A program made the translations under genes and the position numbers. From NCBI GenBank assembly GCA_029202385.1, contig CP119314.1, forward strand, positions 5,011,001-5,075,000: a DNA stretch of 64,000 nt. Reading direction: 5' to 3'. Shown here piece after piece: positions 19,740-27,937 of the stretch (position 1 is the first letter of the stretch; the number at the start of each line of letters is the position of its first letter). The DNA is from Candidatus Sphingomonas phytovorans. GTDB taxonomy: Bacteria; Pseudomonadota; Alphaproteobacteria; Sphingomonadales; Sphingomonadaceae. The notes below the pieces were generated by a model. That model worked only from the letters and a program-made list of their open reading frames with translations, made no database searches and was not told the DNA's origin.

Positions 19740-19946
19740 TTACGCGCTGGCGAGGTTGACCGCGGACATCTTGCCGCGACGGTCCTGCTCGAGCTCGTAC
19801 GACACGCGCTGCTCCTTATCGAGCGTGCGCATGCCGGCAGCTTCAACGGCACTGATGTGGACAAAGGCGTCGTTCCCGCCGCCTTCCGGCGCGATGAAGC
19901 CATAGCCCTTGTCGGCGTTGAAGAATTTTACGGTGCCGATCGGCAT
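19740..19946 (-). CDS. Cold-shock domain protein, CspA family
   Basis: A 68-residue single cold-shock domain that binds single-stranded RNA/DNA and acts as an RNA chaperone. RNP1 is KGYGFIAPE and RNP2 is DAFVHISAV. The opening PIGTVKFFNADKG and closing GKMSAVNLA are typical. The ATG at 19946 follows AAGGAAA. The roughly 250 bases upstream look like a long leader, as expected for cold-inducible csp genes. A strong hairpin ends the transcript. Confidence 0.97.
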   Translation of the reverse strand: MPIGTVKFFNADKGYGFIAPEGGGNDAFVHISAVEAAGMRTLDKEQRVSYELEQDRRGKMSAVNLASA

Positions 19947-20298
19947 AACTATTTCCTTGGGTAGCCCGGCGGGCGGCATCGCCGCGCACCGGTTTGGGGC
20001 CGAGAAGAGAGAGCGGAGCACCGTCCGGCCCCGGCCGGCGCATCCGAGCACGGGCGCGCTACTCCGTTGACACGGAAGCGGTGCGAATGAAGGTCGGGGA
20101 GAAGACCAGGGGAGCGTTCCAACGGCTTTGCAAGCGGGAGCGCGAAGGTCTCTCAGTCACGCGATGCTTGTGGGGCGGAATCGCGAGATGACAGGGCTAT
20201 AGCACAGGTCTGTGGAAAAGTCGCATCGTAATGCCGCAGCCATGTTCCGGCCCTTTTGTCATGATGTTCTCCGTCCTCCCGACAGGGAGGATTGGCCG
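19947..20298. other. Leader and promoter region of the cold-shock gene
   Basis: About 350 bases between the divergent cold-shock gene and the broken secreted-protein gene. The csp 5' leader probably occupies the first 100-200 bases, but I could not identify a promoter or a defined cold-box. The short plus-strand frame starting at 20212 adds only a non-conserved extension to the pseudogene. Confidence 0.4.
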
Positions 20299-20604
20299 GT
20301 GATCGCAGCATTGTTGGTGACGCTTCAGGCCGCTACCGGTCCGGCTGCGGACACGCCACCCCCGCACGGCAACCCGACGCGCTGTCCCGAGCTGACCGTG
20401 GAAGACGGTGACATCGTCGTCTGCGGTCGCCCAGAGCCGCAGGAGTAGTTCCGCCTTCGCCCACTTACCCGTCGCTACGATCCGGTCGGTGGCCCCGGCT
20501 TCCGCGTCGGCAGTGGCCAGGGAAATGTCCATGCGGCCACCCAGCAGAGTCCGGACGGCAAGCCCGACAAGAGGATCATGGTGACGCTCAAATTCCCGTT
20601 CTGA
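20299..20604 (+). pseudogene. Small secreted protein interrupted by an in-frame TAG
   Basis: From GTG at 20299, with GGGAGG eight bases upstream, the frame encodes a short signal-like stretch (VIAALLVTLQAATG), then RCPELTVEDGDIVVCGRPE, and meets TAG at 20446-20448. Reading on in the same frame gives FRLRPLTRRYDPVGG and a clean end, IMVTLKFPF, at a TGA (20602-20604). The combination DIVVCGR, then FRLRPL, then V-LKFPF near the end is what intact small exported sphingomonad proteins look like, so the TAG most likely replaced CAG or GAG. Amber readthrough or an assembly error are the alternatives. Confidence 0.7.
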
Positions 20605-20611
20605 ACGGGGA

Positions 20612-22276
20612 TCAGGCGGCTTCGAGCAGCCGTTCGGCCTGAGCCCGCGCTTCGTCGGTGATCGTCGCGCCGGAAAGCATCCGGGCGATTTCCTCGCGCC
20701 GCGCGCCATCGTCGAGCTGCGCCACGCCGGTGCGCGTGACGAGGCCGTCATGGCTCTTGGCGATCAGCAGGTGATGGGCGCCGCGCGCCGCGACCTGCGG
20801 GCTGTGAGTCACCACCAGCAGCTGGGTGTTCGCCGCCAGCCGCGCGAGGCGCTCGCCGATCGCACTCGCCACCGCGCCGCCGACGCCGCGATCGATCTCG
20901 TCGAAGATCATCGTCGCGGCGCTGCCCTGCTCGGCCAGCGCGACCTTGAGCGCCAGGATGAAGCGCGACAGCTCGCCGCCGCTGGCGATCTTGGCGAGTG
21001 CGCCGAAGGGGGCGCCGGGGTTGGTCGATATCTCGAACTCAACCCGGTCCTTGCCCGATGCGCTCCAGAGCTCGTTGCCAAGCGGGGCGATCATGGTGCG
21101 GAAGCGCGCTGCATCGAGCTTCAACGGGGCCAGTTCGCCCTTGACCGCTGAATCCAGCCGCCCAGCCGCCTCGGTGCGCGCGGCCGTTATGGCTTCGGCT
21201 TCGGCTTCATAGTGTCGCGCCGTATCGGCGACGGCGCGCTCGAGCGCGGCGATCCCGGCGCCGCCGCTCTCGATCCGCTCGAGCTTGCCGGCCAGGTCCG
21301 CGGCCAGCGCGGCAAGGTCGTCGGGTTGCACCCGGTGCTTGCGGGCCAGCGCGCGCAGCTCGAACAGCCGCGTCTCGTCCGCTTCGAGCTGAGCCGGATC
21401 GAACGCCAGCGCCTCGGCGGCCGCGTCGACTTTCTCCTGGGCCAGGCCGCCTTCGACCAGCGCGCGGTCGATCGCCTCGAGCGCTTCGCCAAGCGCCTCA
21501 TGATCCTCGGACACCCGCTCGAGCGCGCGTGCCGCCTGGCGCAACCGGGCAAGGCCACCCTCTGATCCCTCCAGCAGGCCGGCGATCGCCTGCAGGTCGC
21601 CAGCGATCTTCTCGCCGCGCTGCATGCCGGCGCGTCGCGTGGCCAAGATCTCCTCCTCGCCGGGCTCCGGACCGAACGTGCTCAGCTCGCCGACGGCATG
21701 CTCAAGCCATTCCTGGTCGCGTGCGACCGTGTCGAGTTCGGCGCGCGCGACCGCGAGTGCGTCCTCAGCGTCGCGCCAGGCGCGGTGGGCGCGCGCGGCC
21801 GGGCCGGTATCGATCCGCCCGAACGCATCGAGCAGCGCGCGATGGCCACGCGCGTTGAGCATGCCGCGATCGTCATGCTGGCCGTGGATCTCGACGAGGT
21901 GGACGGCAAGCTCGCGCAGCAGGCCCGCGGAGGCGGGCTGGTCGTTGACGAAGGCGCGGCTGCCGCCATCGGACTTGACGATTCTGCGGATGATCAGCGG
22001 TTCGCCCGGCTCGACGTCGAGCCCGTTCTGCTCGAGGAGGGAAGCTATGGGGCCGTCGCCATGCGGCGTGTCGAAGCTTGCGCTCACCACAGCCTGATTC
22101 GCCCCCTGGCGCACCAGTCCGCTCTCGCCACGCGCGCCCAGCGCCAGCCCCAGCGCGTCGAGCAGGATCGACTTGCCCGCCCCGGTCTCGCCGGTCAGCA
22201 CGCCCAGGCCCCCACCGAAGTCGAGGTCAAGAGCCTCGATCAGCACCACGTCGCGGATGGAAAGGGATGTCAGCAC
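20612..22276 (-). CDS. recN: DNA repair protein RecN
   Basis: A 554-residue SMC-like ATPase of double-strand-break repair. The Walker A GETGAGKSILLDALGL lies at residues about 30-45, followed by a long coiled-coil middle (about 150-370). The C-terminal ABC signature is FGALAKIASGGELSRFILAL, Walker B is TMIFDEIDRGVGG, and a switch His is in LLVVTHSPQVAA. Full length for the family. It follows bamD with a 33-base gap, so the two are likely cotranscribed. Its stop is seven bases from the end of the broken secreted-protein gene on the other strand. Confidence 0.97.
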   Translation of the reverse strand: MLTSLSIRDVVLIEALDLDFGGGLGVLTGETGAGKSILLDALGLALGARGESGLVRQGANQAVVSASFDTPHGDGPIASLLEQNGLDVEPGEPLIIRRIVKSDGGSRAFVNDQPASAGLLRELAVHLVEIHGQHDDRGMLNARGHRALLDAFGRIDTGPAARAHRAWRDAEDALAVARAELDTVARDQEWLEHAVGELSTFGPEPGEEEILATRRAGMQRGEKIAGDLQAIAGLLEGSEGGLARLRQAARALERVSEDHEALGEALEAIDRALVEGGLAQEKVDAAAEALAFDPAQLEADETRLFELRALARKHRVQPDDLAALAADLAGKLERIESGGAGIAALERAVADTARHYEAEAEAITAARTEAAGRLDSAVKGELAPLKLDAARFRTMIAPLGNELWSASGKDRVEFEISTNPGAPFGALAKIASGGELSRFILALKVALAEQGSAATMIFDEIDRGVGGAVASAIGERLARLAANTQLLVVTHSPQVAARGAHHLLIAKSHDGLVTRTGVAQLDDGARREEIARMLSGATITDEARAQAERLLEAA

Positions 22277-22309
22277 AAAGGCAACCCCTCGGGCGGCATG
22301 AGCGCCGAG

Positions 22310-23134
22310 TCAGGCGCCCGTCTTCGCCGGCGCGTCAGCCGAGGCCGACTTCGCCGGAGTGCCGGGATGCTGCTGAATCAACTTGTAGGCGCGCTGATAC
22401 CAGTCGGTGCCGGGATAGTTCGCGCCCAGCACGGCGGCGGACTTCTTCGCTTCCTCGGGCACGCCCAGGGAGAGATAGGTCTCGGTCAGCCGCATCAGCG
22501 CCTCGGGCACGTGAGTCGTGGTCTGATATTCGTCGACCACGCGGCGGAAGCGCAGCGTTGCCGCCAGCCACTGGCCGCGAGTCTCGTAGAAGCGGCCGAT
22601 CTCCATTTCCTTGCCGGCGAGATGGTCGCGCACAAGGTCGATCTTCAGCCGGGCATCGGCGGCATATTTGGAGTTCGGATAGCGCCGGGTCAGTTCGCCG
22701 AGCGAATCGAGGGCCTGCTGGGTGATCTTCTGGTCGCGGGTGACGTCGCTGATCTGCTCGTAATAACCAAGCGCGACGAGATAATAGGCGTAGGGCGCAT
22801 CGCGGTTGCCCGGATGGACCGAGATGAAGCGCTGGGCCGACTGGATCGAACTGGTATAGTCCCGGTCGAGATAATAGGAGAAGGCGCTCATCAACTGTGC
22901 CCGGCGGGCCCAGATCGAATAGGGGTGCTGGCGCTCCACTTCGTCGAACAGGGCAGCGGCGAGCTTATATTGCTTGCGGTCGAGCCTGGCCTTGCCGGTG
23001 GAGTAGAGCGTGCCGACGTCGCGGGCGACATAGGGAATGTCGCTCTTGGCACGGCCGCCGGCACAGCCGGACACGGTGAACGCCGAGGCGGCAACAAGCG
23101 CAAGCGCGATCGAGCGGGACAGGGGGATACGCAT
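22310..23134 (-). CDS. bamD: Outer-membrane assembly lipoprotein BamD
   Basis: A 274-residue lipoprotein of the BAM complex, which inserts beta-barrel proteins into the outer membrane. The signal ends in lipobox TVSGC at residue about 22. Tetratricopeptide-like repeats fill the rest (YSTGKARLDRKQYKLAAALF, QHPYSIWARRAQLMSAFSYY, FISVHPGNRDAPYAYYLVAL, TRRYPNSKYAADARLKIDLV). The ATG at 23134 fits the signal peptide; longer in-frame starts add about 96 unrelated residues. It lies upstream of recN in the conserved alphaproteobacterial order. Confidence 0.96.
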   Translation of the reverse strand: MRIPLSRSIALALVAASAFTVSGCAGGRAKSDIPYVARDVGTLYSTGKARLDRKQYKLAAALFDEVERQHPYSIWARRAQLMSAFSYYLDRDYTSSIQSAQRFISVHPGNRDAPYAYYLVALGYYEQISDVTRDQKITQQALDSLGELTRRYPNSKYAADARLKIDLVRDHLAGKEMEIGRFYETRGQWLAATLRFRRVVDEYQTTTHVPEALMRLTETYLSLGVPEEAKKSAAVLGANYPGTDWYQRAYKLIQQHPGTPAKSASADAPAKTGA

Positions 23135-23255
23135 CGTGGCAACCCTTAGCCCAAGCGCTCGCACCCGAACAATGTTTTTCGCGTGGTGCGGCATGGCGGG
23201 ATCGGATAACCGGGCCGGCGCGTTGGCGTTATCATTCCGACCCCAGAGGACCAGT

Positions 23256-24080
23256 ATGACCGCAACCTTGCTCGCCACCAAGCGCGTCGAAAAGCCATGG
23301 GGCCGACACAATCTGTGGCCGGGCTTCCCCGATCCCGCATCCGACAGCGATCCGATCGGAGAAGTGTGGTTCCAGACGCCGCACGCAGCCGAGCCCGAGC
23401 TACTGATCAAATATCTCTTCACCAGCCAGAAGCTGTCGGTCCAGGTCCATCCGGACGACGCGGCCGCGCGCGCCGCTGGCTATCCGCGCGGCAAGGACGA
23501 GGCCTGGGTGATCCTGGCGGCCGAGCCCGACGCAACGATCGCGCTGGGCACTAGGGCGCCGATGACAAAGGATCAGCTCCGGGCCGCCTCGCTCGACGGA
23601 TCGATCGAACACTTGCTCGACTGGAAGCCGGTAAAGGCAGGCGATTTCTATTATTCGAAGGCAGGTACCATTCACGCGATCGGCGCCGGGATCACGCTGA
23701 TCGAGATCCAGCAGAATGTCGACCTGACCTATCGACTCTATGATTATGGCAGCGACCGGGAACTGCATCTGGACGCCGGCGTCGCGGTTGCCGATCCGGT
23801 GCCCTTCGTGCCGCTGCCGTCACCGGCTCCCGCGTCGGACGACCGCGCGATCCTGGCGGAGGGACCGAAATTCGTCATCGAGCGCTGGCCCGGCGGTCAT
23901 CGCGTCGTGACGCTGCCGGAAGGCGTCATGGGGTGGTTCGTGCCGATCGCCGGGCAGGGAGCGGTCGACGGTGTCGCGTGGAAGGCGGGCGAGTGCGTGA
24001 CGATCGAGGGGCGGTGCGAGATCGAGGCATCGGTCGGGAGCGATCTGCTGCTCGCCTATCCCGGGGACAAACGGCTCTGA
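23256..24080 (+). CDS. Class I mannose-6-phosphate isomerase
   Basis: A 274-residue cupin-type isomerase interconverting mannose-6-phosphate and fructose-6-phosphate. Metal-site motifs are visible: KLSVQVHPDD, then the Glu of KDEAWVIL, and KAGTIHAIGAGITLIEIQQN, where the His and Glu are ligands. TYRLYDYG is also typical of the family. It is a short form without the extra lid domain of fungal enzymes. The product feeds GDP-mannose synthesis for exopolysaccharide. A glycosyltransferase follows 53 bases downstream on the same strand, which fits a cell-surface sugar role. The start at 23256 has AGAGGA upstream. Confidence 0.9.
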   Translation: MTATLLATKRVEKPWGRHNLWPGFPDPASDSDPIGEVWFQTPHAAEPELLIKYLFTSQKLSVQVHPDDAAARAAGYPRGKDEAWVILAAEPDATIALGTRAPMTKDQLRAASLDGSIEHLLDWKPVKAGDFYYSKAGTIHAIGAGITLIEIQQNVDLTYRLYDYGSDRELHLDAGVAVADPVPFVPLPSPAPASDDRAILAEGPKFVIERWPGGHRVVTLPEGVMGWFVPIAGQGAVDGVAWKAGECVTIEGRCEIEASVGSDLLLAYPGDKRL

Positions 24081-24133
24081 CGATCCCGCGTGCGGGGGAG
24101 GATTAACCTTCCCGCGCTACATTCGCGGTCGCC

Positions 24134-25315
24134 ATGCTCCGCGTCCTCACGCTCTCCACCCTGTTCCCCGACGCGACGCGTCCCAATTTCGGGGTGTTCG
24201 TCGAACGGCAGACGCTCGGTCTCGCGGCGCGGCCGGGTGTCGATCTGCGGCTGGTCGCGCCGGTCGGGTTCCCGCCCTGGCCGCTCCGGGCGCTGTCGCA
24301 CCACGCATCGCTTGCATCGCTGCCCGATCGCGAAATGTGGAAAGGCCTCGACACCCGACGTCCACGCTTCACCACTATCCCTGGTACCGGAGGCCGTTTC
24401 CATGTCGGTGCCCTGGTTCGTCGCCTGCTCCCGTTGCTCACCGCGATTCGCCGGGACTTCGCGTTCGACGTGATCGACGCCGAATTCTTCTTTCCTGATG
24501 GCCCGGCCGCCGTCGTGCTCGGCCGCCATTTCGGGGTGCCGGTGTCGATCAAGGCGCGGGGCGCCGATATCCATCACTGGGGCCAAGCTCCAGGTACCGC
24601 GGGAAAGGTGATCGCGGCCGCGCAGGCTGCCGACGGGTTGCTCGCGGTATCGGAGGCGATGAAGACGGATATGGCCGCGACCGGTATCCCGGTCGATCGA
24701 ATCCGCGTCCATCGCACTGGCGTCGATCTGGACCGATTCGCGCCACGCGATCGGATAACGGCAAAGGCGGCTTATGGCGTGACCGGCCCGCTCGTCGTCT
24801 CGCTTGGCGCGCTGATTCCACGCAAAGGGCACGACATCGCAATCGAGGCGGTCGCCACCCTGCCGGGCGTCACGCTGTTCGTTGCCGGGGAGGGGCCGGA
24901 ACGGGGCGCGCTCCATGCGAAGATCGATGCGCTGGGTCTCGGCGATCGGGTGAAACTGCTCGGCGCCATTCCGCACGCCGACCTGCCGGCGCTGCTTGCC
25001 GCCGCCGACGTGATGGCGCTGGCTTCCGTGTCGGAAGGCCTCGCCAATGCGTGGGTGGAAGCGCTCGCCTGCGGGACGCCGATCGTCATCACTACGGCCG
25101 GAGGTGCCGCCGAGGTCGTCACTGATCCGGCCTATGGCCGAATCGCCGCGCGCGATTCAGGCGCGTTCGCTCACGCCATCGGCGACCTGCTCGCTCATCC
25201 GCCGGTCCAGGCCGATGTCCGCCGCGGCGCGGAGCGCTTCACCTGGGAAGCGAACAGCGCCGCATTGCACGATCATCTCGCCGGGCTGGTCGATCAGCGC
25301 CGCCGGGCCTTGTGA
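24134..25315 (+). CDS. GT4-family glycosyltransferase
   Basis: A 393-residue GT-B retaining glycosyltransferase. The N-terminal Rossmann half begins RVLTLSTLFPDATRPNFGVF and includes ARGADIHHWG. The C-terminal half has VVSLGALIPRKGHDIAIEA, VAGEGPERGAL and the nucleotide-sugar EX7E motif in SEGLANAWVEALACGTPIV. Members transfer sugars from nucleotide donors to surface polysaccharides or lipids. The acceptor is unknown. It follows the mannose-6-phosphate isomerase, so a mannose-containing product is possible. Its last 22 bases overlap the end of the convergent DUF3089 gene. Confidence 0.92.
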   Translation: MLRVLTLSTLFPDATRPNFGVFVERQTLGLAARPGVDLRLVAPVGFPPWPLRALSHHASLASLPDREMWKGLDTRRPRFTTIPGTGGRFHVGALVRRLLPLLTAIRRDFAFDVIDAEFFFPDGPAAVVLGRHFGVPVSIKARGADIHHWGQAPGTAGKVIAAAQAADGLLAVSEAMKTDMAATGIPVDRIRVHRTGVDLDRFAPRDRITAKAAYGVTGPLVVSLGALIPRKGHDIAIEAVATLPGVTLFVAGEGPERGALHAKIDALGLGDRVKLLGAIPHADLPALLAAADVMALASVSEGLANAWVEALACGTPIVITTAGGAAEVVTDPAYGRIAARDSGAFAHAIGDLLAHPPVQADVRRGAERFTWEANSAALHDHLAGLVDQRRRAL

Positions 25316-26481
25316 GGCGTGCCCCGCCATGCTGCCGCCTGATGGTCGGCAAGCTCGACCAGATTGCCCATCTCCACCGGCATGTCGATCAGGTGCAGCC
25401 CCCAGTCTTTCAGGATGACGCCGCCGAGCGAGACGTCGCCGACGATCGTGTCGGTGCGCGGATCGGCCGGATTGCCGTTCACCGTGACGGCGAGATAGTC
25501 GAACCCGTCCTTCGACACGCATTCGGCCGAGATCAGGTCCGGTACCTTCACGAACGGGGTGGTGACCGGCAAATTGTCGCTGGTCCAGGGGGCCATCGGC
25601 GCGCTGCCAGCGCCTGCACCCTTGGCGCCCAGGATCGCGTCAGTCACCGCCTTGCCGCCGGCGAGCGCCGCGGGGTTGGTGCAGGCAGCGACCATGCCGG
25701 GTTCAGGCACCTTGCCGAACCGGCTGTTCGCCGGTGGTGGCGAATCGGCGCGGAAGGAGACATAGCTGATCACGCAATTGAACTGGTCGTCCTTGCGGCA
25801 TAGCGGCAGCCGCTTGAAATCGCCGCCGACATCCTTGCCGACCGGCACAGCGACATTGGCGCCGAGCAGCATCGCCGAGATGATGTTGCGCCGGACGGCG
25901 TCAGGCTCGATCGACTTGGCGATCACTTCCTTCAGCACAAGCGATCCCTGGCTGTGCCCGATCAGCACGACGCCGCGGCCCTTGTTGTCGCGCGCCAGAT
26001 AGTCGTTCCACGCCGCCGTGATGTCGGCGACCGGCATGGCGCGATCCATCGCGACCGGCTGGCCGGTGATGAAGGCGCGGAGCGCGGTCAGCGTGACCTG
26101 GCGATAGAGCGGCGCGAACACCCGGCATTTCGAGGCGAAGCGCGCGGCCTGCGACGCCGCGACCGCCAGTTCCTCCGGCCCGGCCGTCATGTCGCTGTTG
26201 GGCGTCGGGTCGTTGGAGACGGTTGGATAGACGTAGAAACAGTCGAACTGCGGCGCGGGCGCTGCCTTGAACTTCTCGATCCGCCGCTTGCCGTTCGCCT
26301 GGATGACGGTGACGTCCTGATTGGCGGAACAGGCGTCGGTGCGGCCGGGGCGGCAGAGCCAGGCCGAATCCTGTGCATAGTCAGGGGCGGGGGCAGGGCT
26401 TGCCGCCGGCGCGGTCTGCGCGGCGACGGGAACGGTCCAGAGCGGTATGGCGAGCAGTGCCAGTCCGGCCAGCAGCTTCAT
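25294..26481 (-). CDS. Secreted DUF3089 alpha/beta-hydrolase
   Basis: A 395-residue protein with a signal peptide (LALLAIPLWTVPVAAQ, cleaved near residue 22). A DUF3089 alpha/beta-hydrolase core follows: CFYVYPTVSNDPTPNSD near 80-97, and the nucleophile elbow GHSQGSLVL near 180. Conserved Asp/His positions are plausible in the C-terminal half but I do not assign them. The substrate is unknown; lipase- or esterase-like activity is inferred. Acidic and Cys-containing loops (CRPGRTDACS, CRKDDQFNC) suggest disulfides, as expected for a periplasmic enzyme. Confidence 0.88.
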   Translation of the reverse strand: MKLLAGLALLAIPLWTVPVAAQTAPAASPAPAPDYAQDSAWLCRPGRTDACSANQDVTVIQANGKRRIEKFKAAPAPQFDCFYVYPTVSNDPTPNSDMTAGPEELAVAASQAARFASKCRVFAPLYRQVTLTALRAFITGQPVAMDRAMPVADITAAWNDYLARDNKGRGVVLIGHSQGSLVLKEVIAKSIEPDAVRRNIISAMLLGANVAVPVGKDVGGDFKRLPLCRKDDQFNCVISYVSFRADSPPPANSRFGKVPEPGMVAACTNPAALAGGKAVTDAILGAKGAGAGSAPMAPWTSDNLPVTTPFVKVPDLISAECVSKDGFDYLAVTVNGNPADPRTDTIVGDVSLGGVILKDWGLHLIDMPVEMGNLVELADHQAAAWRGTPHKARRR

Positions 26482-26550
26482 GCGATCTCTCCCCCAGCTT
26501 TTGAGCTTGGGGTATGATAGCGCTGGCCCAGGCTTCGGTCAAAACCAGGG

Positions 26551-26922
26551 TCAAAGCGGATAGAGCGCGCCCGCGATCCAGCGGCCTTCGCCGCGCAGCA
26601 CCGCCCATGCCCGCGCGGCGGCGCGGCTGTCCATCGCCTCGATGCCAAGCCCCCGCGCCTCGATCGCACGGACGAAGGAGACGGGCGGCCGCACCAGTGA
26701 CGGACCGGTGCCGAGCAGCAGGAACTCGGGAAACGGGTCGAGCGCGAGCAGCGGCGCGATATCGTCGGCGGTCAGTGTTTCGATCGGCGGCGGCGTCCAG
26801 CCATCGGCGCGCACCGGGGTGATCAGCAGCGCGCGATAGACGCCGTCATCGACCTTGAACCCGCCACCCGAAAAGGCCGAGATGATCGGGCCGTCGGTCT
26901 GCTGGCCCTTGTCCATGCGCAT
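26551..26922 (-). CDS. Mth938-like domain protein (DUF498)
   Basis: A 123-residue single-domain protein. Motifs: ISAFSGGGFKVDDGVYRA, the conserved loop PEFLLLGTGPSLVRPP, then IEARGLGIEAMDSRAAARAW. Mth938-like proteins (the NDUFAF3 fold in mitochondria) have no settled bacterial function. The gene lies 32 bases downstream of secF, the standard position in alphaproteobacteria, so it is the last member of the yajC-secD-secF operon. Start at 26922 or the Met two codons later cannot be separated. Confidence 0.93.
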   Translation of the reverse strand: MRMDKGQQTDGPIISAFSGGGFKVDDGVYRALLITPVRADGWTPPPIETLTADDIAPLLALDPFPEFLLLGTGPSLVRPPVSFVRAIEARGLGIEAMDSRAAARAWAVLRGEGRWIAGALYPL

Positions 26923-26954
26923 GACGGTCTATCCCTGTCGCCGGAAAAAGAGCG

Positions 26955-27923
26955 TCAGGGCATGTCCTTATAGGCAACGCGCTCAGCCTTCGATCCGGGC
27001 GTGTCATCCGACTTCGGCTCGGCGCGCAGGCCAAGCGAGATCAGCAGCGAGGACGAGACGTAGATCGACGAATAGGTGCCGACGAAGATGCCCAGGATCA
27101 TTGCAGCGGTGAAGCCGCGCAGCACATGGCCGCCGAAGATCAGCAGCGCGAACAGCGCGAGCAGGATCGTGACCGAGGTCATCACGGTACGCGGCAGCGT
27201 CTCGTTGACCGACAGGTCGACGATCTGCGGCATGTCCATCTTGCGATAGCGGCGCATATTCTCGCGGATACGGTCGTCGATCACGATCTTGTCGTTGATC
27301 GAATAGCCGATGATGGTCAGGACCGCGGCGACGATGTTCAGATCGAACTCGAACTGGGTCAGCGCGAAGAAGCCGAGCGTCATCAGCACGTCGTGGACGA
27401 TCGCGACCATGGTCGACACGCCGAACTGCCATTCGAAGCGGAAGATCGCGAACAGGCCGATGCCGATCACGGCCAGGACCACCGCGAGGATGCCTTTCCA
27501 GATCAGCTCGCCGGAGACCTTGCCGCTGACGGCATCCTGCTTCGAGAAGCGGGCGTCCGGGAACTCCTTGTTGATGGCGGCCTGGACCGCGGCGACGACC
27601 TTGTTGGTCGCGTCCTCCTCGGTGCTCTTGGGCGGCGGCAGCTTGATCGAGATGGTCTTGCCGTCGGTGCCGACCGACTGAAGCCGTACCTCGCCGAGCT
27701 GCAGACGGTCGACGACCTGACGGAGCTTGTCGGTTGACGGCGGTGTCTGGAACTTCTCCTCGATCATCAGGCCGCCGACAAAGTCGACGCCGAGATTGAG
27801 TCCGCGGGCGAACACCAGGGCGACCGCCGCGATGGTCAGCAGGATCGTCAGCCCGAACGCCCATTTGCGCAGGGAGACGAAGGGGAGGTTCGTGTTGTCG
27901 GGAACGAGTTTCAGGAGACGCAT
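26955..27923 (-). CDS. secF: Protein translocase subunit SecF
   Basis: A 322-residue inner-membrane protein that, with SecD, uses the proton gradient to help proteins finish crossing through SecYEG. Six membrane segments are visible, the first at about residues 17-37. A periplasmic loop follows, then conserved membrane motifs DFVGGLMIEEKF, TLGFFALTQFEFDLN, IVAAVLTIIGYSINDKIV and TSVTILLALFALLIFGG. I prefer the ATG at 27923; an earlier TTG overlaps the end of secD and adds six non-conserved residues. Confidence 0.97.
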   Translation of the reverse strand: MRLLKLVPDNTNLPFVSLRKWAFGLTILLTIAAVALVFARGLNLGVDFVGGLMIEEKFQTPPSTDKLRQVVDRLQLGEVRLQSVGTDGKTISIKLPPPKSTEEDATNKVVAAVQAAINKEFPDARFSKQDAVSGKVSGELIWKGILAVVLAVIGIGLFAIFRFEWQFGVSTMVAIVHDVLMTLGFFALTQFEFDLNIVAAVLTIIGYSINDKIVIDDRIRENMRRYRKMDMPQIVDLSVNETLPRTVMTSVTILLALFALLIFGGHVLRGFTAAMILGIFVGTYSSIYVSSSLLISLGLRAEPKSDDTPGSKAERVAYKDMP

Positions 27924-27937
27924 GGGCCGGTCGCCGA

